From a virus: a stretch of DNA of 61,333 nucleotides. The translations under genes and the position numbers were made by a program. Below, in pieces: positions 49,738 to 59,255 of the stretch. The notes below the pieces were generated by a model. It made no database searches. It was not told where the DNA came from and saw only the letters and a list, made by a program, of their open reading frames with translations. How positions within the stretch are numbered: the stretch's first letter is position 1; each line of letters opens with the position of its first letter. The stretch is taken from positions 1-61,333 of the IMG/VR virus record IMGVR_UViG_3300005529_000039; one strand, written 5' to 3'.

Positions 49738-50166
49738 ATGCAACCAACTGAAATCGGCAGAAACGTTACCCTGGTTCGCTATGAGCCAGGAGACAAAAAT
49801 AAACCCGGCGCAAGCGTTGAGTACCAAGGCATCGTACTTGGCGCACAGCGGGTCAACAACTCACCCTTTCCCCATTTACACATTGCGTTCCTTGATCCGA
49901 AGCGCAGCGGAGTCTTGAATGGCGCGAACTGGCGCCACGCTTTTGATCGCCATTTTGCCGTGCCCCACGAGACTCAGATCAAGAACGAGCCGTTCTACTA
50001 TCGCTTCGACACAGACGAATTGCAGGCGGAGAAAGATCACCTGCAAGAGACGGTGCACGGACTGGAGATGCAACTAGCGGCGCTTGCACCCAAACCATCA
50101 GCCGAAGATTTGGACGCTACCGCGGCTGACGAGAAAGCCAAAGAAGCCACCGCTACCCAGCAGTAG
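49738..50166 (+). CDS. Hypothetical virion-module protein (142 aa)
   Basis: Starts MQPTEIGRNVTLVRYEPGDK. The first 80 residues are beta-like with His and aromatic residues (FPHLHIAFLDPKRSGVLNGA). The C-terminus is a short coiled coil (ELQAEKDHLQETVHGLEMQL) and Ala/Glu-rich tail. No family recognised. Confidence 0.5.
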   Translation: MQPTEIGRNVTLVRYEPGDKNKPGASVEYQGIVLGAQRVNNSPFPHLHIAFLDPKRSGVLNGANWRHAFDRHFAVPHETQIKNEPFYYRFDTDELQAEKDHLQETVHGLEMQLAALAPKPSAEDLDATAADEKAKEATATQQ

Positions 50167-50175
50167 TCCTACCCT

Positions 50176-53100
50176 ATGGGCGGATCGCCAGCCACTCCCA
50201 AATTTGAAATCTCTGCGCCGGAGTTTGAGATCACGGCAGCAGATGGCACGCCTGATCTGCGTCCCGAGGTGGAAGCGGCGATCCGCAAAGTCCCGATTCC
50301 CCGCCCCGACTACATGCAGACAGAATCTCTCCTGCCAAAGTGGCTGGCAGGAACGCCTGCACCGACTGCGGTCTCTCCTGAAGCGCAGCAACTCGAACGC
50401 GACGTCACCCAGTCCGCTCCAAAGCAACGCCCCAGCGCTTCGGCCCTAGCTGCGACCGCAGCGGAACTTTTCACTAATCCCGATGTCGATTCAGTTGGCA
50501 CTGAACCCGGAGTTGGCAAACGAGTAGAACGTGGACTCAAGCAAGTAGCCATCCCAGGACAGCGCGGCACCGGTGCGCTCAATCTGGCCGCCGCTGGAAC
50601 CGAAGCCCTAACCCCATTCATGGGGCCAGCGGCAATTGAAAACCCCGTCTCAATCGCTAAAGGACTGGCCGAAGGCACTGTAGCCTCAAAAGGAGTTGGA
50701 TACGGTGCAAGGAAGCTAGGGGCAACACCTGAGCAGCAATCGGCTGCGGAAGATTTGGCCTTCTGGATGCCTGGGGTTGCACGGTCGGTACTCGGCCCGA
50801 AGGCCAGTCTTGTCTCGACTCCAGAAGTCAAAGGTGGCACAGTTGGCGTGCGCGGTGCGGGCGCTGCGGTTGCGGTCACCCCGGAAGGAGTAAGGCTGGG
50901 CGGAAGACTCGGTCCCCTGCGCGGATCGGTCAGCATCCCCAGAAACGTAGCCCCTGCTCCGGCTGGACTTGAACCGCCAACCATCGAAGGTAGTCAAGTA
51001 GCGGTCGATCCCGCCTCCCAGGCCTTAGCCCAGCACGAAATCATCCAGCAGCGCGCGGCCCGGGTAGCCCAGGGCATGCCGCCAGTAGAACCTCAGCCTG
51101 CTACACCTGCCTCGCCAAAGGTCACGGAAATCACACAGAATGACATTACACGCGTCGCGGAGATCATTTCTAAGCTTCTCCCTAACCTGCGGTCTCAGGG
51201 CATGCTGGAAGCCCACCAAACGATGGCCCGGATACTTCAGGAGAATGGCCGGGTCATTGGACCTGACGGGAAGCTGTTGGTAATCGATTCACCCAAGGCA
51301 GCCGAGAAAGCTGCGGCCCAAATGGTCAATGACGAAGTGGAACGTCAGGACAAGCTTGCAGAGGAGGCGGCCAAGGGGAGGACGCCTTCTTCCAGCGAGA
51401 AGGGAGCGGCCCAGGCTGGCGTCGCTCCCTCTAAACGTCCAACCAGAGCACAAGCCCGAGCAGTTGAACAAAAGACATTCGAGGTAGCGGCGCCAGAGCC
51501 AAAATTTGAGATTGCAGCCCCAGAGAAGGCGGAAGTAGAATCCAGCGATGGAGCAACTGTACCTGTATCGGTGGAACCGCATGGGCAGGAAGGGGCAAAT
51601 CTGCCGGGTGCTGGCGCGGGGCAGCATGAACAGTTGCTTGGTGGAGTTTCTGAACGACAAGCACAGGGCAGTAACCAGCCGCAACGCGCTGAAGAAGTAC
51701 GGGGTGCTGGTACCGGCGGAGCCGACACACATCCTGCGAATCTTCCAGGGGGGATCGCCGGGAGCGATGAAGGCAGCGCGAACCCCGCCAACAGCCTACA
51801 GAAGGCAGGATTCGTAAAAGGCCAGCAAGTCCGCTTCTCGAAAGACTTCCCGGTCCGCAAAGGCCAGAACCAAGAAGTAGCCGAAACCATTCCCCAAGGA
51901 ACTACTGCATTCGTAGAACATGCCGGCGAAGGCATGAACTTTGTACGCTTGCGCCTGCCTGACGGGAGAAAACTGTCGGTCAATCAGAGAGCGATCGAGC
52001 AGGTGCCGGAAGGTTCGGTAAATCCGCCAAAGGCTTCCGGCGTCGAACCCGGGCAAGTTGGTTCGATGAAACTCTCCGACCTGAAACTTGCGCCCAACCG
52101 CTTCCAGTACAAACTGGGTACCGACGCCGAAGGCGTTTCTTCCCTGCTCAAAGAACAGGACCAATTCAAGCCTGACTTGGCGGGTGTGGTCTCGGTATGG
52201 CGTGATCCGCAAGACGGCAAGGTGTATGTGATCAACGGGCACCATCGGTTTGAACTGGCCAAACGTACCGGACAAAAAGAAATTGCCGTGCGCCACATTG
52301 TCGCCCCGACCGCAGAGCGCGCACGCTCGATTGGAGCCTTACAGAACATTGCCGAGGGCCGAGGCACGCCGGTAGATGCAGCCAAATTCTTTCGCGATAC
52401 GGGGATGACGCCAGAGAAGATCAAAGACGAAGGCATCTCACTCGGCGAAGCTACTGTGCGCCAAGGCCACGCACTCTCGCGCCTCGATACTCCGTTATTC
52501 AATAAAGTTGTATCCGGCGATCTGAGACCAGGTCGAGCAGTGGCCATCGGCGAAGCCACCAATGATCCGGCTGAGCAAAAAGCCATTCTCAACCTGGTGG
52601 ACAAAAAAGAAGCTCGCGGCCAGAAAATATCCGATGGGGTGCTTTCGGAGTTGATCCGCTTCGTCAAAGAGTCCGGACGGGAAAAAGAGACCACCGCCGA
52701 CCTGTTTGGTTCGCAGGAGATTACAAAATCCCTGGCGCTTGAAAAAGCCGAGGTTTCCGACTACATCCGCCAGCAATTGGCCAAGGATCGCAAGTTGTTT
52801 GGCTTTGTCTCCAAAGAAGGCCGCGCCGAGGACCTGGCCCGGGCGGGCAATAAGATCGAAGTCGAGAAATCAAAGGAAATTTCTACTGGCGCTCAGCAGG
52901 CGGAAGAGGTCTATAATCGGCTGAGCGGTAAAGGCGGTGAGATCAGTGACATCCTCGACCAAGCAGCCCGAAGGCTCGCAGGAAAAGAAAACCCCGCCAC
53001 CGTCAAATCCGACGCATACAAATCCATCCGCGACGCCGTATCCAAAGCTCTCTCCGGAAGAACAGAAACAAGTACTCAAGGACGTGAAGGAGTATCTGGA

Positions 53101-56100
53101 CGCGGTGGAGAACAATCGCAAACTCCACTCACCCTCACCCACGTCGAAGAGCCACTAAATCTTGGCTTCTCGCTGATCTCTGACCGTTCTCCCGAAGCCT
53201 GGGCAAAGATCGCCAACTTTGCTTACGCCACGCCGGTTCGCGATGAAGGTATCAAGCCTTACGCCAAACTGACCACGCAAGGAATGTGGCTGGTCTCGCG
53301 CGCCCTGCGCCGCAACATTTTGGGTGCCAGCATCCCGGAGAAAAATGCAGAAGAGCTCTATTACGGGTTGAATGAAATCGCCGAAAAGGTGCGCCCCGTA
53401 GATCAAGCAGCGGCAGAAAATATCGAAAAACTCATCAAAGACCTGAAATCGGTTGAGCAACCGAAAACCGGAATCACGGTTGCGCCTGACCGTGGGCGGC
53501 TCAATGCCGAACAAGACCTGCGCATCCTGCACGAAGAACTGATCCACGCCGAACTGCAACACGCACCCGGCAAAGGCGTACTGGCCAAAGGTGTTCCGGC
53601 AGAGCTCATCAACGATCCTGGCATCCAGAAGATGAAGCCGCGCATTGACATGGAGACTCGCGCCGGCTACATCCCAGAAATCACCATTGCCGAAGGCTTT
53701 GCCGACATTGCCACCGGCACGCCCAACGAACTGAGCCCGGAAGAAGCCGAAGCAACCGCACGAAAGTACTACCAAGCCATTGCCGAGATGTATGGACCAG
53801 AAATTTTGGACAAGGCCCAACAGTTGCAAGATTATATTGATCGCTTGGCCGAGGAGCGGGATATAATCCCCGCTGGAGAGAAATTCAATGAGCGAGAAAA
53901 CGGCCCCGCCAGAAAAGCCCTCGCCGACACCAGAAGAGAAGTTATCGGCGATCAAGGAACAGTTCGCCGACGCGGAGACGAAACTGCGGAAAGCAGCGGC
54001 AGAACTGAAACAGGCGAAGGATCGGGACAAAGCCTCGAATCTTCTCCAGGAAGTGCACCGGCAAACCATGAGAATGTTCAGCTACGGAGCACAACTGGGG
54101 AAGCCGGACGCGGGACTGGATCTACTGAAAGAACTGCTACCGAACCAAAAGCTACCCTCGCCTCAAGCCAGCCCATCGGCCTGACCGACGAAGAACTTGA
54201 AACCTGGTCGAAGTCAAAATCCTTCCATGTCGAAGAAGCCGGCGAGCAGGCCAATCTGTTTGGCGAACCGCAGAAAATCTTTCGCGTCTCCCGCATCGTA
54301 GATGGCGAAAAACAAACTGGCCTGGTCTATGAAGACCAGCTGAAAGCTATTGAGCAGGATAAACACCCCGGCCAGGAATCGCTCTTCCACCGACTGCACA
54401 AAGACGAATCTGGCGAATTCGATACCGGACCAGTGGCAAAAGCTGCCGGAACCGTCTCTAGTTTCCTCAAGCAGGAACTTGAAGACACCCGCCGTGCGCG
54501 CGAACTACAGTGGGAGATGTACGACCTCGATAAACGCCACGAAGGTCGCGTGCTGCGCGCGAAACAGCTCTTAGAACGCTTGCAGGACGAAGGTGTAACC
54601 CAGGAAGACCGCAAAGCCATCGACGATCATCTGGACGCACTGGAGGCTGACTCTGATTCGGTTCCAGTTCCACCGCTTACTGCGAAGCAGGATGAGATTC
54701 TGGACAAGGTACTTCTTCCGCTCAAAGAAGAAGCCGAAGCTGCCTTCAAAAAGGTCACCGAAGGCGGGTTGACCATTCCCAACTACAATCCGCGCCAAAC
54801 CAAAGGCAAAGGCGGAATGCTCGACCGCTTCATTTCAAAGCAAGGGCAGCGCTGGAGCGGACGCGCCAACATGCTTTCGAAATCCATGCCTGCGACCAAG
54901 CATCGCGTCATGATGGCGCTTGAACTCGAGAACCCCTCGCGCCAAGGATCGCTGCTCTACAAAAAAGGCGACCGGCTGGTGGTCTCGCTCAACGGTGGAC
55001 AGGTCACGGCATGGAAGGATGGTCAGCCTGAAAACTTGGGCGGTATCTCCGTATCCGACGAAGGTCGTGTATTCGAAGACAAAGACGGCAACGTGTGGAC
55101 GCTGAAACAGGCCACGAAAAACGAGATTGAAAAAGACTCCGGCGTCCGCTACTACCACGATGCCGCAGCCTCAACTATCGTGAACTGGCTGCAGGCCAAG
55201 AAAGCCGAAGCCGCCTACGACTTCGTAGAAAACTTCAAACAGGCGCCGGAATTCAAAGACATCGCCATGCCCACCGGACAAGGTAACCCACCGAAGGGCT
55301 GGCGCACCACCAACCTGCCACAGTTCAAAGGCTATTACTTCGAACCTCACACCGCCGAAGTGTTTGACTGGTTTTTCGATCGCCTGAAATCTGGAGACCC
55401 GAACGCCTTCGATGCGCTGAATTCTTTCATGCGGGCAAAGATCCTGCTCAACCCCATCAAGCACCCGATCAATATCGGCGCGCACTGGATGGTCGAACGC
55501 GGCGCTTCTGGCTTTATGCCGCAGCGCATGTACCGGCTGGCAAAGACCGGTGCCCGGGCCATCAATGCGGTGTGGAACCAGAATCAGGATTACCTTGACG
55601 CCCTTGAGGCAGGAGCACCCTTGCAGTCGGCGCACGATGCTACCCGCGATCTGGTAAAGCTCTTCTATGAACAACTGGCCGATGCCTCAGAGAGAGGGGA
55701 ACCTTGGGCAACCAAGGCGGCGAAGGCTATTGGATTCCCGCCGACGACTCTAGTGCAGAAACTGCATACGCTCAGTTCCAAGATTGCCTGGCCGGCGAGC
55801 GACATGATGTTCCTGCAGGCAGCCTACGAGTATCAGGAAACCCATCCCAACACTTCGCTAAAAGACGCTTTTCGCGAAGTAGGCAGAATCATTCCAGAGT
55901 ACCGTCTGCCAGTCCGCATTCTCAACTCGACCGTCATGGGCAAAATTATGGCTTCGAAGTGGGGGACGATCTTCGGTTCCTATCACTATGGCGAACTGCG
56001 CGCATTCTCAGAGAGCGCAAAATCCGCCTTCGGTATGGGAGAGAAGGCACCCGGGAAACCGAAAGCAGGGGATGTGGCCAAAGGTTGGGACCGGCTGGCT

Positions 56101-56874
56101 ATGATGGCTTTGGGCATGGTGCTTCTTGGTGGCGCAATTCGAAAACTCCTACAGCAGGTGACGGGAGAGAAAGACGCCGAGCCAGCTTATCCGGGAATTT
56201 TTGGTTTGCTGCACGCAGCCGACCGAGTGGCGCGCAAAGAAGAAACTCCCACCCAGGCACTAACCAAGGCCGTAACCCCGAATCCCGCGACTATGGGGGC
56301 CTTACAGCTTGCGTTCAATCGTGACCTGCAGACCGGTCGGCACATCTATGATCCAGCCGCCAAGTGGGATGTCGAAGCCGAACAACTCATGCACTACCTG
56401 AAAGAAAACCTCTCGCCCATGGGATCAGAAATTGAGCGCGCCTCCCATACCGATGAAGGCTGGAAGAAATTCGCCTGGAACCAGTTGGACGTGAATTTCC
56501 CCAAGCACGGCGCCGAAGCTCTGGCCCAGCAGATCGCCTCAGCGAAGCTAGATACCTCAGCCATGACCACAGAGGAGCGGGAGAAGTATTACGCCCGCCA
56601 GAAAGCCATTGACGCGCTGCGCCGCGGCGATACCGCTGGACTCGAGGAAGGAATCGAAAAAGGTCAGTTGAGCGCCGAAGACATTTCGAAACTCATTCGC
56701 CGCTCAACCCTCACCGGACTAGCCGACAAGGTCCACGACTTCACCTTCGAAGAACTGATGCGGGTTTACGAAAAGGCGGACGAACAACAGCAGGAAGAGC
56801 TCTTGCCCTTGTTGCTTGAGAAACAGGAACACCTGCTCGAGCAAGGACGGATTGAAGAAGCAGTGACCCAGTGA
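50176..56874 (+). CDS. Giant polyvalent internal virion protein (2232 aa) with ParB-like domain
   Basis: A protein of this size next to the terminase is typical of polyvalent proteins packaged in the head and injected with DNA. N-terminal 600 residues are Pro/Ala/Glu-rich with a helical segment (TRVAEIISKLLPNLRSQGML). Residues ~630-760 form a ParB/DdrB-like nuclease-type domain (VSVWRDPQDGKVYVINGHHR, ELAKRTGQKEIAVRHI) plus helical part (SIGALQNIAEGRGTPVDAAK). Around 1118 is LHEELIHAELQH, a potential metal-binding helix. Long helices cover 1460-1950, including LNPIKHPINIGAHWMVERG. A likely membrane helix (LAMMALGMVLLGGAIRKLL) is at ~1975. The helical C-terminus ends LLLEKQEHLLEQGRIEEAV. Three low-complexity linkers each contain an ORF in the same alternative frame. 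Confidence 0.8.
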   Translation: MGGSPATPKFEISAPEFEITAADGTPDLRPEVEAAIRKVPIPRPDYMQTESLLPKWLAGTPAPTAVSPEAQQLERDVTQSAPKQRPSASALAATAAELFTNPDVDSVGTEPGVGKRVERGLKQVAIPGQRGTGALNLAAAGTEALTPFMGPAAIENPVSIAKGLAEGTVASKGVGYGARKLGATPEQQSAAEDLAFWMPGVARSVLGPKASLVSTPEVKGGTVGVRGAGAAVAVTPEGVRLGGRLGPLRGSVSIPRNVAPAPAGLEPPTIEGSQVAVDPASQALAQHEIIQQRAARVAQGMPPVEPQPATPASPKVTEITQNDITRVAEIISKLLPNLRSQGMLEAHQTMARILQENGRVIGPDGKLLVIDSPKAAEKAAAQMVNDEVERQDKLAEEAAKGRTPSSSEKGAAQAGVAPSKRPTRAQARAVEQKTFEVAAPEPKFEIAAPEKAEVESSDGATVPVSVEPHGQEGANLPGAGAGQHEQLLGGVSERQAQGSNQPQRAEEVRGAGTGGADTHPANLPGGIAGSDEGSANPANSLQKAGFVKGQQVRFSKDFPVRKGQNQEVAETIPQGTTAFVEHAGEGMNFVRLRLPDGRKLSVNQRAIEQVPEGSVNPPKASGVEPGQVGSMKLSDLKLAPNRFQYKLGTDAEGVSSLLKEQDQFKPDLAGVVSVWRDPQDGKVYVINGHHRFELAKRTGQKEIAVRHIVAPTAERARSIGALQNIAEGRGTPVDAAKFFRDTGMTPEKIKDEGISLGEATVRQGHALSRLDTPLFNKVVSGDLRPGRAVAIGEATNDPAEQKAILNLVDKKEARGQKISDGVLSELIRFVKESGREKETTADLFGSQEITKSLALEKAEVSDYIRQQLAKDRKLFGFVSKEGRAEDLARAGNKIEVEKSKEISTGAQQAEEVYNRLSGKGGEISDILDQAARRLAGKENPATVKSDAYKSIRDAVSKALSGRTETSTQGREGVSGRGGEQSQTPLTLTHVEEPLNLGFSLISDRSPEAWAKIANFAYATPVRDEGIKPYAKLTTQGMWLVSRALRRNILGASIPEKNAEELYYGLNEIAEKVRPVDQAAAENIEKLIKDLKSVEQPKTGITVAPDRGRLNAEQDLRILHEELIHAELQHAPGKGVLAKGVPAELINDPGIQKMKPRIDMETRAGYIPEITIAEGFADIATGTPNELSPEEAEATARKYYQAIAEMYGPEILDKAQQLQDYIDRLAEERDIIPAGEKFNERENGPARKALADTRREVIGDQGTVRRRGDETAESSGRTETGEGSGQSLESSPGSAPANHENVQLRSTTGEAGRGTGSTERTATEPKATLASSQPIGLTDEELETWSKSKSFHVEEAGEQANLFGEPQKIFRVSRIVDGEKQTGLVYEDQLKAIEQDKHPGQESLFHRLHKDESGEFDTGPVAKAAGTVSSFLKQELEDTRRARELQWEMYDLDKRHEGRVLRAKQLLERLQDEGVTQEDRKAIDDHLDALEADSDSVPVPPLTAKQDEILDKVLLPLKEEAEAAFKKVTEGGLTIPNYNPRQTKGKGGMLDRFISKQGQRWSGRANMLSKSMPATKHRVMMALELENPSRQGSLLYKKGDRLVVSLNGGQVTAWKDGQPENLGGISVSDEGRVFEDKDGNVWTLKQATKNEIEKDSGVRYYHDAAASTIVNWLQAKKAEAAYDFVENFKQAPEFKDIAMPTGQGNPPKGWRTTNLPQFKGYYFEPHTAEVFDWFFDRLKSGDPNAFDALNSFMRAKILLNPIKHPINIGAHWMVERGASGFMPQRMYRLAKTGARAINAVWNQNQDYLDALEAGAPLQSAHDATRDLVKLFYEQLADASERGEPWATKAAKAIGFPPTTLVQKLHTLSSKIAWPASDMMFLQAAYEYQETHPNTSLKDAFREVGRIIPEYRLPVRILNSTVMGKIMASKWGTIFGSYHYGELRAFSESAKSAFGMGEKAPGKPKAGDVAKGWDRLAMMALGMVLLGGAIRKLLQQVTGEKDAEPAYPGIFGLLHAADRVARKEETPTQALTKAVTPNPATMGALQLAFNRDLQTGRHIYDPAAKWDVEAEQLMHYLKENLSPMGSEIERASHTDEGWKKFAWNQLDVNFPKHGAEALAQQIASAKLDTSAMTTEEREKYYARQKAIDALRRGDTAGLEEGIEKGQLSAEDISKLIRRSTLTGLADKVHDFTFEELMRVYEKADEQQQEELLPLLLEKQEHLLEQGRIEEAVTQ
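51548..51817 (+). CDS. Nested overlapping gene candidate 1: small basic protein (89 aa)
   Basis: Lies in frame +1 relative to the giant gene. Its first 55 residues, MEQLYLYRWNRMGRKGQICR then VLARGSMNSCLVEFLNDKHR and AVTSRNALKK, look like a complete small folded protein; from memory this G-Q-x-C-R-V-L…M-N-S-x-L-V-E-F…V-T-S-R-N-A-L pattern occurs in stand-alone bacterial and phage proteins. The giant protein's own frame here is low-complexity (Gly/Ala/Gln/Pro-rich). The ribosome site is weak (GGCGGAAG about 15 bases before the ATG). Either translated or a relic of a gene captured when the giant frame grew through it. Confidence 0.5.
   Translation: MEQLYLYRWNRMGRKGQICRVLARGSMNSCLVEFLNDKHRAVTSRNALKKYGVLVPAEPTHILRIFQGGSPGAMKAARTPPTAYRRQDS
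52937..53158 (+). CDS. Nested overlapping ORF candidate 2 (73 aa)
   Basis: Same alternative frame as the other two. The C-terminal part (KLSPEEQKQVLKDVKEYLDA, VENNRKLH) is a plausible amphipathic helix after a Pro/Thr-rich lead. GTG start, poor ribosome site. The giant frame here is a Ser/Thr/Gly-rich linker. Least certain of the three. Confidence 0.25.
   Translation: MRSVTSSTKQPEGSQEKKTPPPSNPTHTNPSATPYPKLSPEEQKQVLKDVKEYLDAVENNRKLHSPSPTSKSH
53888..54184 (+). CDS. Nested overlapping gene candidate 3: coiled-coil protein (98 aa)
   Basis: ATG 53888 has GGAGAG eight bases upstream, a good ribosome site inside the giant gene. Product starts MSEKTAPPEKPSPTPEEKL and continues as a clean heptad-like helix (AIKEQFADAETKLRKAAAEL, KQAKDRDKASNLLQEVHRQT) with a hydrophobic end. 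In the main frame this region is a disordered Gly/Ser/Thr/Glu linker. The contrast suggests the alternative frame is the constrained one. Confidence 0.5.
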   Translation: MSEKTAPPEKPSPTPEEKLSAIKEQFADAETKLRKAAAELKQAKDRDKASNLLQEVHRQTMRMFSYGAQLGKPDAGLDLLKELLPNQKLPSPQASPSA

Positions 56875-57010
56875 ATCAGCAGCCCCACCAGAACCAACAC
56901 CACTAACCAGAGAATCCCGTACAACACGACAGCAGTCTAGGCCTAGCGTGCACCTGCGTCAACAAGGCCTACCGTAACCCCGGCTGAACTTCAAGCCAAA
57001 GGGTACAACT

Positions 57011-57625
57011 ATGAGCGCCGAAACCAAGCGCACAGGGAAATCCACCTCCAAAAGCACCGCTGCCCAACCCGGCTCGAAGAAGAAGCCGCGCCGCAAAAAG
57101 AGCGCCACGCTCGCCGACTACCGCCGGCTGGCCGTCGAATACGTCCTCACCGACGGCAATAAGACCCAATCCTGCATCAACGCCGGTTTCTCGCCTCACT
57201 GCCGCTATTACCTTTTTTCCCTTGAAGTGGTCCGGAACATGATTGATGAGATCAGCAACGACCCCGGATTTATCAAAGGGGTATTTGCCAAGGTCGACCA
57301 AAAAGCGATCGACGACTTCAAGCTCTCGCGCGGCTTTCTCGACAGCAACCTCGCGCACATCATCGTCAACGGATCCACTCACTTCATGCGCGGCGATGCC
57401 GACCGTGTAAAAGCCATCGAGACGGGATACAAAGCGCTGGGCATTATCGAAGCCCCACGAATCGTCAACAACAACCAAGCCAACGCGCAGGCGGCAGCCG
57501 TCGGCGCGACTGCGTTTGAAGTCTACAAATCGCGCTGGAAGCTCGAACGAGAAGAGCGCATGCGCGACCAACTGGACCGCGAAGATGCTAATCGACAACT
57601 CCCCGCAGCCCCCGCTCAGTCCTAG
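57011..57625 (+). CDS. Small terminase subunit-like protein (204 aa)
   Basis: Basic, disordered N-terminus (KKKPRRKKSATLADYRRLAV), an HTH-like part (GNKTQSCINAGFSPHCRYYL, FSLEVVRNMIDEISNDPGFI) and a charged C-terminal helix (SRWKLEREERMRDQLDRED). Immediately before and overlapping the large terminase by 41 bp. Recognises packaging sites on phage DNA. The preceding 136 bp (56875-57010) hold nothing recognisable; a pac/cos-type site could be there. Confidence 0.72.
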   Translation: MSAETKRTGKSTSKSTAAQPGSKKKPRRKKSATLADYRRLAVEYVLTDGNKTQSCINAGFSPHCRYYLFSLEVVRNMIDEISNDPGFIKGVFAKVDQKAIDDFKLSRGFLDSNLAHIIVNGSTHFMRGDADRVKAIETGYKALGIIEAPRIVNNNQANAQAAAVGATAFEVYKSRWKLEREERMRDQLDREDANRQLPAAPAQS

Positions 57626-59255
57626 CGACGTTCAAGTACTGCCTGATCCTGCCCGGCGCTGGTTGCCTGCATCGGCCGCGCAAAGAGCAGCGCTTGATTG
57701 CTCTGCCGACATCCTGCTCATGGGCGGCAGTCTCGGAAGCTTGAAAACGTCAACCATGCTGGTGGATCTGATTCAAGAGCGTGATTACCCCACCATGCGC
57801 TCGTATTTCTTCCGTCGAACCTACGCCGAAATGGAAGGCGGCGATGGCGCCATCGATCAGTCGATGCGGCTGTTCTCGCAGACTGGCGCCACCTATAACG
57901 GCGCTACCCACACCTGGAAGTGGCCATCGGGAGCGGAATTTTACTTCCGCCACGCCCAGCACGAAAAGGACATTTACCAGTACCAGGGTCATGCCATGTC
58001 AGCCCTCGGCATCGACGAGGTCACCCACTGGCCGGAGAAGATGGTCAAGTACTTGGTTACCCGCAACCGCTGTACAGATCCCAATGTGTTTGTACGAGTA
58101 CGCTTTGGGACCAACCCGGGGAATGTCGGCAACAAGTGGTGTAAGCATGTCTTCTTCAATGGCATCTGCCCGCATTGCCATCCCGATCTTGCTCCGCCAC
58201 CAGGAGTTCCGCGCACCGGCACCACCTGGCTCGACGGGCAGCCGCTGCGGATCGCGCTAGAGAACGGTCAAGTGGTTGACCTTACCGTCGCCTACATTCT
58301 CTCGAGCGTGCGCGATCACAGCATGTACCCAGCGGAGTATCTGGCGAGAATTAAGATGCAATCCCCAGCCACCGCTAAGGCGCTCCTCGAAGGCTGCTGG
58401 GACATCTTCGAAGGCCAGTTCTTTGATGTATTTGAACCCGACCGCGGTATTCGCCTAGAGAACCCACGTCCCGGCACCGGACCTATGGTGGTACCGCGAC
58501 GGCAAATTGGTGAGCAGTGGTGGTGGCCGCGCTGGGTAGCGAGCGATTTCGGGTTTTCTATATCCGTCAGCGCCGCGCATCTTCTTGTGCATCAACCGCA
58601 ATCGCAGGACTGGCCACGCGGCCGAGTTTACGTGGTAGATGAAGTCGAGTGCCAGGAGACCGCGCGCAATTTCGCGGAGCTACTACTGAAGCGTTGGGCG
58701 CTTGGGGACGACGGACGACCCATCGAGCAACGCTGGATGCCGTGGTTTCTTTCGCCTGACTCCTTCCGCGAGATCGGAGTTGGATTCACGCTGGCTGCTC
58801 AGATGAATGAAGTATTGGGAAAGTACGGCATCCAATTTCATCGCGCCGACAATGATCGCGTGGGCGGCGCGATGAAGATGTACTCTGGGTTTGAAACCGG
58901 AGAACTGGTAATTTGCAGTGAGTGCCCGAAAACAATCGCCGCCATCCAGTCTCGTGTGCACGACGACAAAAACGAAAACGATGTCAAGAAAATTCCGGGA
59001 GAGCCGGACGACGACTTTTATGATTCCGCGCGCTACGGGTACAAATCGTGGGAGACCTCGCGCGGAGTGTCGACGCCCCTAAATATCCGCATCGCGGAAA
59101 AACTGGAAAAGGAATTCAAGAACGATTCCACCACGGCCATGTTCAACGCGATGAAAACCGTGGAACAAGAAAAGGCCAAAGAGCAGCCCCAGTTCTACGG
59201 TGGCAGCGCTCGAGCCAGGATTCTCCAAGCGCAAAGGAACCGGGGACGCTCATAA
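57585..59255 (+). CDS. terL: Large terminase subunit (ATPase-nuclease)
   Basis: ATG 57585 inside the TerS end. 556 residues. Walker A-like ILLMGGSLGSLKTST at 43-57 is atypical: the Gly before the Lys is Leu. Walker B is SALGIDEVTHW with D144-E145; FGTNPGN follows as motif III-like. The nuclease domain shows VASDFGFS, RVYVVDEVECQET and DDDFYDSARYGY, three spaced acids as in RNase H-like terminases. A CPHCHP segment in the ATPase-nuclease linker may bind metal. Translocates DNA into the capsid and cuts it at the end of packaging. Confidence 0.88.
   Translation: MLIDNSPQPPLSPSDVQVLPDPARRWLPASAAQRAALDCSADILLMGGSLGSLKTSTMLVDLIQERDYPTMRSYFFRRTYAEMEGGDGAIDQSMRLFSQTGATYNGATHTWKWPSGAEFYFRHAQHEKDIYQYQGHAMSALGIDEVTHWPEKMVKYLVTRNRCTDPNVFVRVRFGTNPGNVGNKWCKHVFFNGICPHCHPDLAPPPGVPRTGTTWLDGQPLRIALENGQVVDLTVAYILSSVRDHSMYPAEYLARIKMQSPATAKALLEGCWDIFEGQFFDVFEPDRGIRLENPRPGTGPMVVPRRQIGEQWWWPRWVASDFGFSISVSAAHLLVHQPQSQDWPRGRVYVVDEVECQETARNFAELLLKRWALGDDGRPIEQRWMPWFLSPDSFREIGVGFTLAAQMNEVLGKYGIQFHRADNDRVGGAMKMYSGFETGELVICSECPKTIAAIQSRVHDDKNENDVKKIPGEPDDDFYDSARYGYKSWETSRGVSTPLNIRIAEKLEKEFKNDSTTAMFNAMKTVEQEKAKEQPQFYGGSARARILQAQRNRGRS

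Noticed and set aside
53155-54069. Minus-strand open frame of 304 codons inside the giant virion gene
   Set aside because: Phe/Ser/Cys-rich, typical of the complement of Glu/Lys/Ala coding sequence; no plausible start context.
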